From NCBI GenBank assembly GCA_028285495.1, contig JANQPB010000022.1, forward strand, positions 65,969-129,968: a stretch of DNA of 64,000 bases. Direction: 5' to 3'. Within the stretch, counting starts at the first letter, position 1, and every line of letters begins with the position of its first letter. Of the stretch, positions 8,581-16,175 are shown one piece after another. The position numbers were made by a program, and so were the translations under genes. The stretch comes from Acidimicrobiales bacterium (GTDB lineage Bacteria; Actinomycetota; Acidimicrobiia; Acidimicrobiales; SZUA-35). The notes beneath the pieces were generated by a model. The model worked only from the letters and a program-made list of their open reading frames with translations, did not search any database and was not told where the DNA came from.

Positions 8581-9389
8581 GGCGTCGCCTCCCTCATCGT
8601 CGACTCGCTCGCCGGCTCGACCGGCCGGCCGAGGAAGTCGTCGTTGATGCTGATCCGCACCCGGTCGCGGCCGAAGGTGCCGTCGGCATCGGCGAACTCG
8701 GCCAGCTTGTCTGCGTAGTAGGCCAGCCGGTGGTCGCCCCGGCTGGCGGCGTTGTAGGTCAGGTACAGCACCCGGCGGGACCGGTCGGTGGTGTTGGTGT
8801 CGGACCGGTGGGGAGCGTAGGAGTCGAAGAAGACCACGTCCCCGGGCTCGGCCTCGAGCGGGGTCCAGGCCAGCTGCTCGACGACGTCGGGGGCGATGCG
8901 GCCGCCCTCGCCGGTCGGGAGCCGACCGCGCCGATGACCGTCGGCGAACCACAGGCAACCCGATGCCAGCGTGGCCGGGTCGATCGGCACCATCACCGAG
9001 ATGTGGTGGTCGACGAACCGGTAGGCGGTGGCGTCCTGGTGGGGGGCGAAGCCGCCGCCGCCGGGGTGCTTGTAGTTGACCTTCTCCTTGAACAGCACCG
9101 GCGGTCCGTCGAACAGGGCGGTCAGGACCCCGACCAGGGTCTCGTCGCTGCGCACGAAGTCGCCGAGCCGCTCGTGATCGTCGGCGAAGCGCTCGCTTCG
9201 GGCCAGGACCGGGCCGGCGTCGGTCTGCTCACGGTGGTGCAGGCCGGGACCGGCGGGGTCGGCCGACCAGGCGGCGACCTCGTCGACCCAGGTCCGCAGC
9301 GCGCCGACCAGCGCCGGGTCGAGGGCGCCGGGAAGGTGGAGCCGACCATGGACCTCCCACTCGTCGAGTCGCTCGCCGTCGACGGTCAC
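8577..9389 (-). CDS. phnY: PhnY-type Fe(II)/2-oxoglutarate phosphonate dioxygenase
   Basis: 270-residue member of the phytanoyl-CoA dioxygenase (PhyH) family. PhnY hydroxylates 2-aminoethylphosphonate at the alpha carbon and passes the product to PhnZ. The iron triad is His117-x-Asp119 (APHQDATAY) and His194 (YAPHRSD), with Arg205 or Arg206 for the 2-oxoglutarate carboxylate. EKVNYKHPGGGGFAPHQD is close to the PhnY pattern. GTG 9389 has GGAGG 9 bases upstream and overlaps the end of the upstream gene by 4 bases. Assignment rests on family motifs plus the adjacent phnZ; a PhyH enzyme alone would not be assigned a substrate. Confidence 0.85.
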   Translation of the reverse strand: MTVDGERLDEWEVHGRLHLPGALDPALVGALRTWVDEVAAWSADPAGPGLHHREQTDAGPVLARSERFADDHERLGDFVRSDETLVGVLTALFDGPPVLFKEKVNYKHPGGGGFAPHQDATAYRFVDHHISVMVPIDPATLASGCLWFADGHRRGRLPTGEGGRIAPDVVEQLAWTPLEAEPGDVVFFDSYAPHRSDTNTTDRSRRVLYLTYNAASRGDHRLAYYADKLAEFADADGTFGRDRVRISINDDFLGRPVEPASESTMREATP

Positions 9390-10582
9390 GCCGTCGCCTC
9401 CTGCGCCGGCTCACCGGCCGTTGCGCCGCCCGACCCCGTCTCGGCACCCCCGGTGTCGGCGCCAACGGCGCCTCGCCCCACCGGCGCCGCGGATCGGTTG
9501 GACCGGTCGGTCAGATCGACGATCGGCCGACCGGGACGCCAGGCCAGGCCGAGCAGCTCACACGCCTCGCCGGCCCACTGCGTTGCCGGCGGTCGGGCCC
9601 GCGAGATCCGGCCGGCCAGGCCGACCACGGCGGGATGTCCGCCGCCGACGACGGCCAGCTGGGTTGCGGTCCGGGGCGAGCCGTGGTCGCCCTTGCCGTA
9701 CACGGCACCGAACACCTGCCCGGGGGCGCCCCAGACCACGTGGTGCTCGTCGTCGAGCGACGTCGAGCCGACGACGGCCGGCAGCGCCAGCAGGTCGGCG
9801 TCGGTCATCGGGCCGACGAGCAGCGAGGCGGTGCCCTGGTGGCAGACCTCGACGCCGTCCGGCAGGTGGCCGGCGAAGTCGGCCGGCTCCCCCGGTCCGA
9901 CGTCCTCCTGGTCGTGGTCGCTGAGCACCAGCATCACCGTGTCGTCCCAGCGGGGTCGGAGCTGCTCGACGAGGCGGCCGAGGGCGGCGTCCGTCCGGTG
10001 GCACTGCTCGCTGGCCTCGTCGCTCCAGGCGCCGAAGCGGTGGCGGGTGCTGTCGACCTCGTCGAGCTGCACGACGAGGAGGTCGACGTCGAGGTCGGTC
10101 TCGCCGAGGACCCGGATCACCTCGTCGTCCGGCAGGTAGCCACCGGCCGACCGGGGCGTGCCGTCTGGCACCGACCCCTGGGGCGGCCAGTGCTCGTCTG
10201 CGGTCCTGGCCCCGCAGACCCCGATCAGGTTCTGATCGCCGACGACGGCGACACTGCTGCGGCCCTCGGCCCGGCAGGCATCGAACAGCGTCGGGACGGC
10301 CGGCCCGACGTTGGCCGCGCCGACCCACAGCTCACCCTGCAGGACCTTGTTGGTGATCATGCCGTGGTCGAGCGTCGACCGGCCGGTGACGAACGTGGCG
10401 TGGTTCGGATAGGTCGCGGCGGTGGCCTCGGCCACGCCGCCGGCACGGCTGCGGCCGCCCTCGGCGGCCAGGTGGTGCAGCGTCGGGGTCAGGCGCTCGT
10501 CGACCAGGGCATGGGGGAAGGCGTCGAGCACCACCATCACCACCCGCACCCGATCTCCGCCTCGCGGTCCTGCTCGGCCCAT
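9386..10582 (-). CDS. Alkaline-phosphatase-superfamily phosphodiesterase/phosphonohydrolase
   Basis: About 398 residues. It belongs to the alkaline phosphatase superfamily, nearest the nucleotide pyrophosphatase/phosphodiesterase and phosphonoacetate hydrolase branch. Visible are the first metal ligand in VVLDAFPHAL (Asp20), the nucleophile in ATYPNHATFVTG (Thr57, Asn60), QLDEVDSTRHRFG (second Asp and His) and VLSDHDQED. A Gly/Ala-rich tail of about 35 residues follows the fold. It is the first gene of the operon with phnY and phnZ, so it may release phosphonates from an ester or cleave a phosphonate itself. A GTG start at 10585 is equally possible. There is no signal peptide, so it acts in the cytoplasm. 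Confidence 0.75.
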   Translation of the reverse strand: MGRAGPRGGDRVRVVMVVLDAFPHALVDERLTPTLHHLAAEGGRSRAGGVAEATAATYPNHATFVTGRSTLDHGMITNKVLQGELWVGAANVGPAVPTLFDACRAEGRSSVAVVGDQNLIGVCGARTADEHWPPQGSVPDGTPRSAGGYLPDDEVIRVLGETDLDVDLLVVQLDEVDSTRHRFGAWSDEASEQCHRTDAALGRLVEQLRPRWDDTVMLVLSDHDQEDVGPGEPADFAGHLPDGVEVCHQGTASLLVGPMTDADLLALPAVVGSTSLDDEHHVVWGAPGQVFGAVYGKGDHGSPRTATQLAVVGGGHPAVVGLAGRISRARPPATQWAGEACELLGLAWRPGRPIVDLTDRSNRSAAPVGRGAVGADTGGAETGSGGATAGEPAQEATA

Positions 10583-10639
10583 CACCCCGACCCTTTCCCG
10601 GAGATCCGCTCGGGAACGTGCGACCCCGGTCGCGAGCCG

Positions 10640-10645
10640 ACGGTA
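10640..10645 (-). promoter_or_regulatory. Candidate -10 of the phosphonate operon
   Basis: On the minus strand TACCGT is preceded, after an 18-base spacer, by CTGACG as a possible -35. It would give a leader of about 50 bases before the hydrolase gene, which has GGAAAGG as ribosome-binding site. Confidence 0.4.
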
Positions 10646-10694
10646 GTGCGTCCGGGACCGACTCGTCAGCCACCGAGACGGATCGTGGTCACGC

Positions 10695-10737
10695 GTTCAT
10701 CGACCCGCGGCGACCGTTCACTCCCGGTTCATGCCGG
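10695..10737. promoter_or_regulatory. PHO-box-like GTTCA direct repeats
   Basis: On the plus strand GTTCA occurs at 10695, 10716 and 10727. The last two are exactly 11 bases apart, the unit length of the Streptomyces PhoP box (GTTCACC units). They lie upstream of the phosphonate operon promoter and overlap the 3' end of the kinase gene, so part of the match is constrained by coding. Confidence 0.35.
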
Positions 10738-11875
10738 CGTCGTCGGCGACGGGGAGCGTCGCCACGGCGGCCAGCGACGAGCCGGCACCCTCGTTGCCGT
10801 CGTCGGCGTCGCCCGGATCGTCCGACGGTCCGGACAGTGGCACCACCGTGGCCCCGAGCTCGCCCATCTCGGCGGCGATCCGCTCCAGGTGGTCGGCATC
10901 GGTGTGGGAGCCGACGACGGCACCACCCGACCCGGCGAACGTGGCCGGGGCCCCGGCCCGCTCGGCCGCATCGACCAGCGCCAGCTGGGCCTCGGGCAGC
11001 GGGCCGAGAAGGCGACGAAGGGCCATGTTCTCGGCGAGCAGCTCGGCGAAGCGGGCCCCGTCGTGCCACCGGAGCGCCGCCTCGCCCTCGACGGCCAGCC
11101 CGGCCAGGTGGTGCATGGCGTCCCGCACCGTGGCGTCGCCCTCCTCCCACCGATGGCGCAGCCGACGGTGGTACTCGTCGCTCGGCTCGGCCGCCTGCTC
11201 CCGGTAGGCGACGAACAGGGCCGGCAGCGACGACGGATCGAGGGATCGGTACTGGCCGTGGGTCACGCCGTAGCGGGCGTCGACGTCCATCTCACCGAAG
11301 CTCATCGCCACCAGCCCGCCGATGCTCTGGACCACCCGGTCCTGGAGCCCGGCGGTGATCCCGAGCTGCTCGGTCTCGACCCGCAGGGCGACCGACGCCA
11401 GGACCGGCGGCGGGAGCCGCAGGCCGGTCAGCTCGCCGATGGCCCGGATGGCGGCGATGACGAGGGCGGACGAGCCGGCCAGGCCGACACTGCGAGGGAT
11501 CGTCGTGTCGTACCGGATCCGGCAGCCGAAGCGCTCGAAGCCGGGGTGCTCGACCGATCGGGCCACGTCGGCCAGGGTCCTGACGGTGGCCGCCAGGAGC
11601 TGGGGGCCGGTGCCGTAGCCGTGACGGTCGATCCGGCCGACCAGGTCGGCAAGCGAATCCCAGCGGGGCCGGTCGGCGTCGAGCTCGACGATCTCGAAGC
11701 CGGCCGCCGGCTCGACCTCGACCGTCGCCTGGAACGCGGGGACGGCAAGGCCGAGGGTGCGCCCGCCGTAGCCGTCGGACGGGTTGCCGAGCAGGCCGAC
11801 CCGAGCCGGCGCCGAGCCGACGGCCCCACCGTTGGCCGTGCGGACCAACCCGTCGGCGGGCCGATCGAGGGGCAC
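10718..11875 (-). CDS. GHMP kinase, glucuronokinase-like
   Basis: 385 residues. The sequence follows plant-type glucuronokinase closely in pattern: ARVGLLGNPSDGYGG (motif 1, residues 24-38), PRSVGLAGSSALV (motif 2, ATP-binding loop, from residue 127), LGITAGLQDRVVQSIGGLVAM and the C-terminal AGSGGAVVG (motif 3). Family members phosphorylate the anomeric hydroxyl of glucuronate, arabinose or related sugars with ATP. The last 40 residues are Asp/Gly-rich and outside the fold. GTG 11875 starts 2 bases after the upstream gene, so both share an mRNA. No UDP-sugar pyrophosphorylase is next to it. The sugar specificity is inferred only. Confidence 0.75.
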   Translation of the reverse strand: MPLDRPADGLVRTANGGAVGSAPARVGLLGNPSDGYGGRTLGLAVPAFQATVEVEPAAGFEIVELDADRPRWDSLADLVGRIDRHGYGTGPQLLAATVRTLADVARSVEHPGFERFGCRIRYDTTIPRSVGLAGSSALVIAAIRAIGELTGLRLPPPVLASVALRVETEQLGITAGLQDRVVQSIGGLVAMSFGEMDVDARYGVTHGQYRSLDPSSLPALFVAYREQAAEPSDEYHRRLRHRWEEGDATVRDAMHHLAGLAVEGEAALRWHDGARFAELLAENMALRRLLGPLPEAQLALVDAAERAGAPATFAGSGGAVVGSHTDADHLERIAAEMGELGATVVPLSGPSDDPGDADDGNEGAGSSLAAVATLPVADDAGMNRE

Positions 11876-11877
11876 GG

Positions 11878-12207
11878 TCAGCCCTCGGAGGCGAACATCT
11901 CCGGCGTCGGTACCTCGACCCCGGGCAGGTAGTGGATGTAGATGTCCTCGAGGATCTTGGCCAGACCGGACGAGTCCTCGCCGGCCTGGAGCTTCACCGT
12001 GATCGTCTGGGCGTACACGTGCACCTCGTCGACCTTGCCGGAGGCGAACAGGGCCCTGGCCACGTCGTCGGGCGGGCGATCGCGGTGGATCGGGTCGCCG
12101 ACCCGGTAGCTCTCGTGGCCCATCCCGGTGAACGACCGGTTGGTCTCGAACCGCACGTAGCCGTGCCGGCCCGACTCCTGCTCGATGACGGTTACTGGCT
12201 CACCCAT
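11878..12207 (-). CDS. Small protein, weakly NifU/Nfu-N-like
   Basis: 109 residues. The first half is RHGYVRFETNRSFTGMGHESY; the second half has FASGKVDEVHVYAQTITVKLQAG followed by an amphipathic helix (LAKILEDIYIHYL). The short helix-strand-strand pattern with ITVK resembles the Nfu N-terminal scaffold domain, but no CxxC motif is present, so iron-sulfur binding is not supported. It overlaps the upstream membrane-protein gene by 8 bases and ends 2 bases before the kinase, so it is probably part of the same operon. Function unknown. Confidence 0.6.
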   Translation of the reverse strand: MGEPVTVIEQESGRHGYVRFETNRSFTGMGHESYRVGDPIHRDRPPDDVARALFASGKVDEVHVYAQTITVKLQAGEDSSGLAKILEDIYIHYLPGVEVPTPEMFASEG

Positions 12208-12694
12208 CGCTTCGAGGGTAGCCGACGGGATGTCGAGAGCCTGCGCCGGCGCGGCGACGAGTGGCGACCAGGGCGACGGCGGCCAGGACGATCGACACGA
12301 CCGCCAGGACGACGTGGACCACGATGAAGCCGAGGTCGTGGTCGCCGATGGCGATGTCGACCGCCCGGGGGACCCAGACCGCCACGGTCAACGCGCCGAG
12401 GGCGGCCACCGTCGGCACGAGGAGCGTGGTCGCCCGGTCGAGGCGCCCGGCCGTGACCGCGACGGCCGCGAGCCCGAGGGCCAGCGAGACGAAGGCGATC
12501 GACGCGACGAGGGACCACCGGTTGGCATCGGCCAACGGCCCCGGTTCCTGGACGAGGTTTCGCAGCCGGCCGCCCCACACGAAGAGGGTCCAGGCTACGA
12601 AGGCAAGCGGCCAGGCGAGCCGTCGACCGATCGATCGTCCGACCGGATCGGTCACCGACCGGCCTCGGGGGTGACCGGGTCTGGTCGAGGTCAT
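12200..12694 (-). CDS. Hypothetical four-helix membrane protein
   Basis: 164 residues with four clear hydrophobic segments (LAWPLAFVAWTLFVW; SLVASIAFVSLALGLAAVAV; LLVPTVAALGALTVAVWV; FIVVHVVLAVVSIVLAAVALV), each bounded by Arg-rich loops, and a short cytoplasmic tail. No family recognised. ATG 12694 lies 8 bases after TATCCT on the minus strand, a leaderless start and the likely promoter of this gene and the two after it. Confidence 0.65.
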   Translation of the reverse strand: MTSTRPGHPRGRSVTDPVGRSIGRRLAWPLAFVAWTLFVWGGRLRNLVQEPGPLADANRWSLVASIAFVSLALGLAAVAVTAGRLDRATTLLVPTVAALGALTVAVWVPRAVDIAIGDHDLGFIVVHVVLAVVSIVLAAVALVATRRRAGAGSRHPVGYPRSDG

Positions 12695-12759
12695 CGCCGT
12701 CCAGGATACCGGGCCGGCCCAACTGGGCCCGGTTCGGGGGTACCGGTTACCTTGGCCCC

Positions 12760-14034
12760 ATGCCTGAAGAAACGCGTCCCGAGATCAGCCTCGACGACTT
12801 CCGCGAGGAGTGCCGGACCTTCCTCGACGCCAACGCCAAGCCGAAGGCCGAGTCGAAGGCGTTCGTGTGGGGCGAGGGCCCGGACGACGCCTCGCTGTTC
12901 GAGGAGATCGACCGGGAGAAGGAGAAGGTCGAGCTGGTCGAGGCCAAGGCCTGGCGGGCCAAGCGCTACGACGCCGGCCTCGGCTGGATCACCGGCGACC
13001 CGGCCATCGGCGGGCGGGGCCTGACCCGCCGCCACGAGCAGGTCTACACCGACCTCGAGAGCCAGTACGACGTCCCCGACCAGGGCTTCTTCGGGATCGG
13101 CCTCGGCATGGTCGCCCCGACGATCAACGACCACGCCAACGACGACGTGCGGGCCGACCTGCTGCCGAAGCTGTACCGGGGCGACCTGGTCGGCTGCCAG
13201 CTGTTCTCCGAGCCGGGCGCCGGCTCCGACCTGGCCAGCCTGCAGATGCGGGCCGAGCGGGACGGCGACGAGTGGATCGTCAACGGCCAGAAGGTGTGGA
13301 CCTCGGGGGCCCACTACTCCGACGTCGGCGAGGTGATCGCCAGGACCGAGCCCGACCTGCCGAAGCACAAGGGCCTGACCGGCTTCATGGTCGACATGAA
13401 CGCGCCCGGCGTCGAGATCCGGCCGCTCCGGCAGATGACCGGCGGCGCCAACTTCAACGAGGTCTTCTTCAACGACGTGCGGGTGCCGGACACCCACCGC
13501 CTCGGCGACGTCAACGACGGCTGGCGGGTGGCGCTGACCACCCTGATGAACGAGCGGGCCTCGATCGGTGGGGGCGGCGGCGGGGGCGGCGGCTTCACCC
13601 GGCTCAAGGAGATGGTCCGCCACTTCGACCTCGGCGACGACCCGGTCACCCGCCAGGGCCTGATGGACATCTACATCCGGGGCCAGGTCCTCAAGCTCAA
13701 CAACCAGCGGGCGCTGGCGGCGATGAAGCGGGGCCAGCTCCCCGGGCCCGAGATGTCGGGCGGCAAGCTGCTGCTGACCGAGAACATGCGTCGCACCTCG
13801 GCCTTCGTCTCCCAGGTCCTCGGCCCGAAGCTGGTGGCCGACACCGGCGAGTGGGGCACGTTCTCCTGGGCCGGGTACGTGCTCGGCATGCCGGCCATGG
13901 CCATCGCCGGCGGCTCCGACCAGGTGCTCCGCAACATCATGGGTGAGCGGGTGCTCGGCCTGCCGAAGGAGCCGGGCATCGACACGACGAGCCCGTTCAA
14001 GGACCTCCTGGTCGGGACCCAAGGTCGTGACTGA
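12760..14034 (+). CDS. Acyl-CoA dehydrogenase
   Basis: 424 residues, the usual length. These FAD flavoproteins form the alpha-beta double bond of acyl-CoA. Visible are CQLFSEPGAGSDLASL (first family signature), VNGQKVWTSGAHYSD, MTGGANFNEVFFNDVRVPD and the DQVLRNIMGERVLGLPKEP end. A run of nine Gly (270-278) sits in the loop after ERASI, where most relatives have a shorter loop. ATG 12760 is 6 bases after TACCTT, a leaderless start. The stop codon lies inside a 40-bp tandem repeat. A Rieske oxygenase follows, so catabolism of a specific acid or sterol-like compound is possible but unproved. Confidence 0.92.
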   Translation: MPEETRPEISLDDFREECRTFLDANAKPKAESKAFVWGEGPDDASLFEEIDREKEKVELVEAKAWRAKRYDAGLGWITGDPAIGGRGLTRRHEQVYTDLESQYDVPDQGFFGIGLGMVAPTINDHANDDVRADLLPKLYRGDLVGCQLFSEPGAGSDLASLQMRAERDGDEWIVNGQKVWTSGAHYSDVGEVIARTEPDLPKHKGLTGFMVDMNAPGVEIRPLRQMTGGANFNEVFFNDVRVPDTHRLGDVNDGWRVALTTLMNERASIGGGGGGGGGFTRLKEMVRHFDLGDDPVTRQGLMDIYIRGQVLKLNNQRALAAMKRGQLPGPEMSGGKLLLTENMRRTSAFVSQVLGPKLVADTGEWGTFSWAGYVLGMPAMAIAGGSDQVLRNIMGERVLGLPKEPGIDTTSPFKDLLVGTQGRD

Positions 14035-14100
14035 GTCCCGACCAGGCGTGGTCGGGACCCAAGGTCGTGACTGAGTCCCGACCAGGCCTGGTCGGGACCC
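14008..14100. repeat. 40-bp tandem hairpin repeat at the acyl-CoA dehydrogenase stop
   Basis: Units begin at 14011, 14051 and 14091 (2.25 copies). Each full unit folds into an 11- or 10-bp stem (CTGGTCGGGAC with GTCCCGACCAG, 14008-14018 and 14035-14045; again 14049-14058 and 14075-14084). Across the second junction 14075-14098 is a perfect 24-bp palindrome. The first unit contains the stop codon, so the array probably also acts as terminator. Confidence 0.9.
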
Positions 14101-14148
14101 AACGGAACGAGGGCTGAGCGACCGGGCTCCGGCTCGGGAGGGGGAGCC

Positions 14149-15285
14149 ATGCTGACCATCGAGGAGCGCGAGCGGGTCCTGGCCCCGCTTGAGGAGGCCT
14201 GGACCCTGCCGCCCCGCGCCTACACCGACCCGGCGGTGTGGGACGCCGAGGTCGAGCACGTCTTCCGGCGCGACTGGATCTGCGTCGCCCGCGTCGACCA
14301 GGTCGGCGAGGCCGGCATCCAGCTCCCGGTCGACGTGGCCGGCCAGCCGATCGTCCTGACCAACGCAACCGGGGGAGCCGAGGGGATCCGGGCGCTGGCC
14401 AACGTCTGCCTCCATCGGGCGATGCCACTCGTCGACGAGCCGGCCACCGGTCGCCACCTCACCTGCCCGTACCACCTCTGGTCCTACGACCTGACCGGCC
14501 GGCTCCGCACCGCCCCGCTGATGGACGGCTGCGCCGGCTTCGAGGTCGGCGACCAGCAGCTGCCCGAGATCCCGGTCGAGGTGTGGGAGGGCTTCGTCTT
14601 CGTCTGCCTCGCCCCCGAGCCCGAGCCGCTGGCCCCCCGGCTCGAGCCACTGCGCCGGCTCGTGGCCGACCACGCCGTCGGCGACCTGGTGATCGGTGGC
14701 ACGATCGAGTTCGACAGCCCGTGGAACTGGAAGCTGCTGGTCGAGAACTTCATGGAGGCCTACCACCACATCGGGCCCCACCGCCGGACCTTCCAGCCGA
14801 TCTACCCGGCCGCTCACTCGTCGGTGCCGGACAACGAGGGCGGCCCGTGGTCGTTGCTCCGCATGCCCGGCAACCGGGACGATCTGGACGGCGACGGCCG
14901 CGACGGCCTCCCGTTCCTCCCCGGCCTGCGGGGCCGGCAGCGCGACGAGCTGCTGGCCGCCTGCGTGTTCCCGACCCTGCTGTTCGCCCCGTCGAGCACG
15001 CTGGCCGTGTGGTACGAGCTCCGACCGCGAGCCCACGACCGGATGCTGCTCCGCATCCACCTGCTGTTGCCGCCGGAGACGCTGGCCCGGCCCGAGATCG
15101 AGGCTGCGGTGCCGGCGATCCTCGACGACATCGATCACGTCCACCGGGAGGACATCGCGGTCAACGAGGGACCCTGGCGGGGGCTGCAGGCCCCGCTGAC
15201 CGGCCAGGGCCGGCTGTCACCGCTCGAGCGGTCGATCCACCAGCTCAACCAGCTCTGGTTGGACCGGGTCGACCCCGGCCGCTAA
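14149..15285 (+). CDS. Rieske aromatic-ring-hydroxylating dioxygenase, alpha subunit
   Basis: 378 residues. The Rieske [2Fe-2S] ligands are Cys87-x-His89 (NVCLHRAMP) and Cys106-Pro-Tyr-His109. The catalytic mononuclear iron site is in [13 protein letters not shown] (Tyr205, His206/207, His211). The length and the single-gene context match three-component oxygenases of the choline/carnitine/phthalate type more than naphthalene-type dioxygenases, which have a beta subunit. No reductase is adjacent. ATG 14149 follows GGGAGGGGGAGCC. The stop overlaps that of the convergent next gene by 4 bases. Substrate unknown. Confidence 0.9.
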   Translation: MLTIEERERVLAPLEEAWTLPPRAYTDPAVWDAEVEHVFRRDWICVARVDQVGEAGIQLPVDVAGQPIVLTNATGGAEGIRALANVCLHRAMPLVDEPATGRHLTCPYHLWSYDLTGRLRTAPLMDGCAGFEVGDQQLPEIPVEVWEGFVFVCLAPEPEPLAPRLEPLRRLVADHAVGDLVIGGTIEFDSPWNWKLLVENFMEAYHHIGPHRRTFQPIYPAAHSSVPDNEGGPWSLLRMPGNRDDLDGDGRDGLPFLPGLRGRQRDELLAACVFPTLLFAPSSTLAVWYELRPRAHDRMLLRIHLLLPPETLARPEIEAAVPAILDDIDHVHREDIAVNEGPWRGLQAPLTGQGRLSPLERSIHQLNQLWLDRVDPGR

Positions 15286-15650
15286 GCGGTGCCGGTGTCG
15301 TCGGTGCCGCCGTCGAGGGTGACGACGTTGAGCGGGCCACGCTGGACGCTGGCGATGGCGTCGTGGCGGCGCCCGCAGTACCAGACCGCGGCCTGATCGT
15401 CGGCCTCGAGGTTCCTGACCCACTGGGAGCCGGAGCGAACCGTCGAGACCACCACCCGGTCGCCGACCCGCACCCCGAGCAACGGCACCTCCCGGGGCTG
15501 GCCGCTGACCCGGCCGGTGGTCTCCAGCACCACGGCCCCGAGCCCGACGGGGAGCGGCGAGCCGAGCCCGGCCTTGACCAGGGGCTTGACCACCCGGTTG
15601 AGGCTGCGGAAGAGCTGCCTGGTCGGATCGGGTCGGGTGGCGCCGCTCAT
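15282..15650 (-). CDS. Deazaflavin (F420)-dependent nitroreductase-family protein
   Basis: 122 residues of the DDN/FDOR split-barrel family. The hallmark is [25 protein letters not shown] (partly quoted: [14 protein letters not shown]), followed by [17 protein letters not shown], which corresponds to the W-x-NL pattern of F420-binding members. It may reduce quinones or unsaturated substrates with reduced F420. GGGAG lies just upstream of ATG 15650. The presence of cofC in this window fits an F420-making cell. It shares stop codons tail-to-tail with the Rieske gene. Confidence 0.82.
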   Translation of the reverse strand: MSGATRPDPTRQLFRSLNRVVKPLVKAGLGSPLPVGLGAVVLETTGRVSGQPREVPLLGVRVGDRVVVSTVRSGSQWVRNLEADDQAAVWYCGRRHDAIASVQRGPLNVVTLDGGTDDTGTA

Positions 15651-15740
15651 GGCTCCCAGTCAACCACCACCGACGGATTGCCGGCCGATCCGACGATGGA
15701 GTGGATGGATAGGATCGTCGAGACCGATTGGAGCCGGCAC

Positions 15741-16145
15741 ATGCCACAGCGAGCCTTCTTCTCCGTCCTCAGCACCGACCTGGCCCGATCGCGGGACTGG
15801 TACACGTCGCTGTTCGGGTACCGGGTGGAGTTCGACAGCGACTGGTTCGTCCACCTCCAGGATCCCGACACCCCAACCCTCGAGCTCGGACTGATCGCCC
15901 GCGACCACGAGATCGTCGACGAGCGGATGCGGCCCCATCCGACGGGCGGCGTCGTCACGCTGGTGGTCGACGACGTCGACGGGCTGCACGCCGAGGCGGT
16001 GTCCCGCGGCATCGAGGTCGTCCAGCCGCCGACCGACCTGTTCTACGGCCAGCGGCGGCTGTTGATCGTCGACCCGGACGGGCAGGTCCTCGACGTCAGC
16101 TCCGAATGCGAGCCCGACCCCGAGTGGGTCGCCACCCTCGGCTGA
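15741..16145 (+). CDS. VOC/glyoxalase-fold protein
   Basis: 134 residues with two paired beta-alpha-beta-beta-beta units of the vicinal oxygen chelate fold: LSTDLARSRDWYTSLFGYRVEF and VVTLVVDDVDGLHAEAVSRG with DPDGQVLDVSS. DPDGxxLxV is the usual second-metal-site strand, but the expected N-terminal His is not evident, so it may be a dioxygenase-like or resistance-type binder rather than a lyase. GGAG lies 7 bases before ATG 15741; an in-frame ATG further upstream is less likely. The stop is duplicated just downstream. Confidence 0.8.
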   Translation: MPQRAFFSVLSTDLARSRDWYTSLFGYRVEFDSDWFVHLQDPDTPTLELGLIARDHEIVDERMRPHPTGGVVTLVVDDVDGLHAEAVSRGIEVVQPPTDLFYGQRRLLIVDPDGQVLDVSSECEPDPEWVATLG

Positions 16146-16161
16146 TGGGTCTCGGCTGATG
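16137..16161. repeat. Short duplication over the VOC gene stop
   Basis: CTCGGCTGATG occurs at 16137-16147 and 16151-16161, period 14. The first copy contains the last codons and stop (LG, TGA). Confidence 0.75.
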
Positions 16162-16175
16162 CGGCTCGATCGCCG

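Noticed and set aside
12691..15144. An 817-codon minus-strand frame across the acyl-CoA dehydrogenase and Rieske genes
   Set aside because: Shadow frame; both plus-strand genes have full catalytic motifs.
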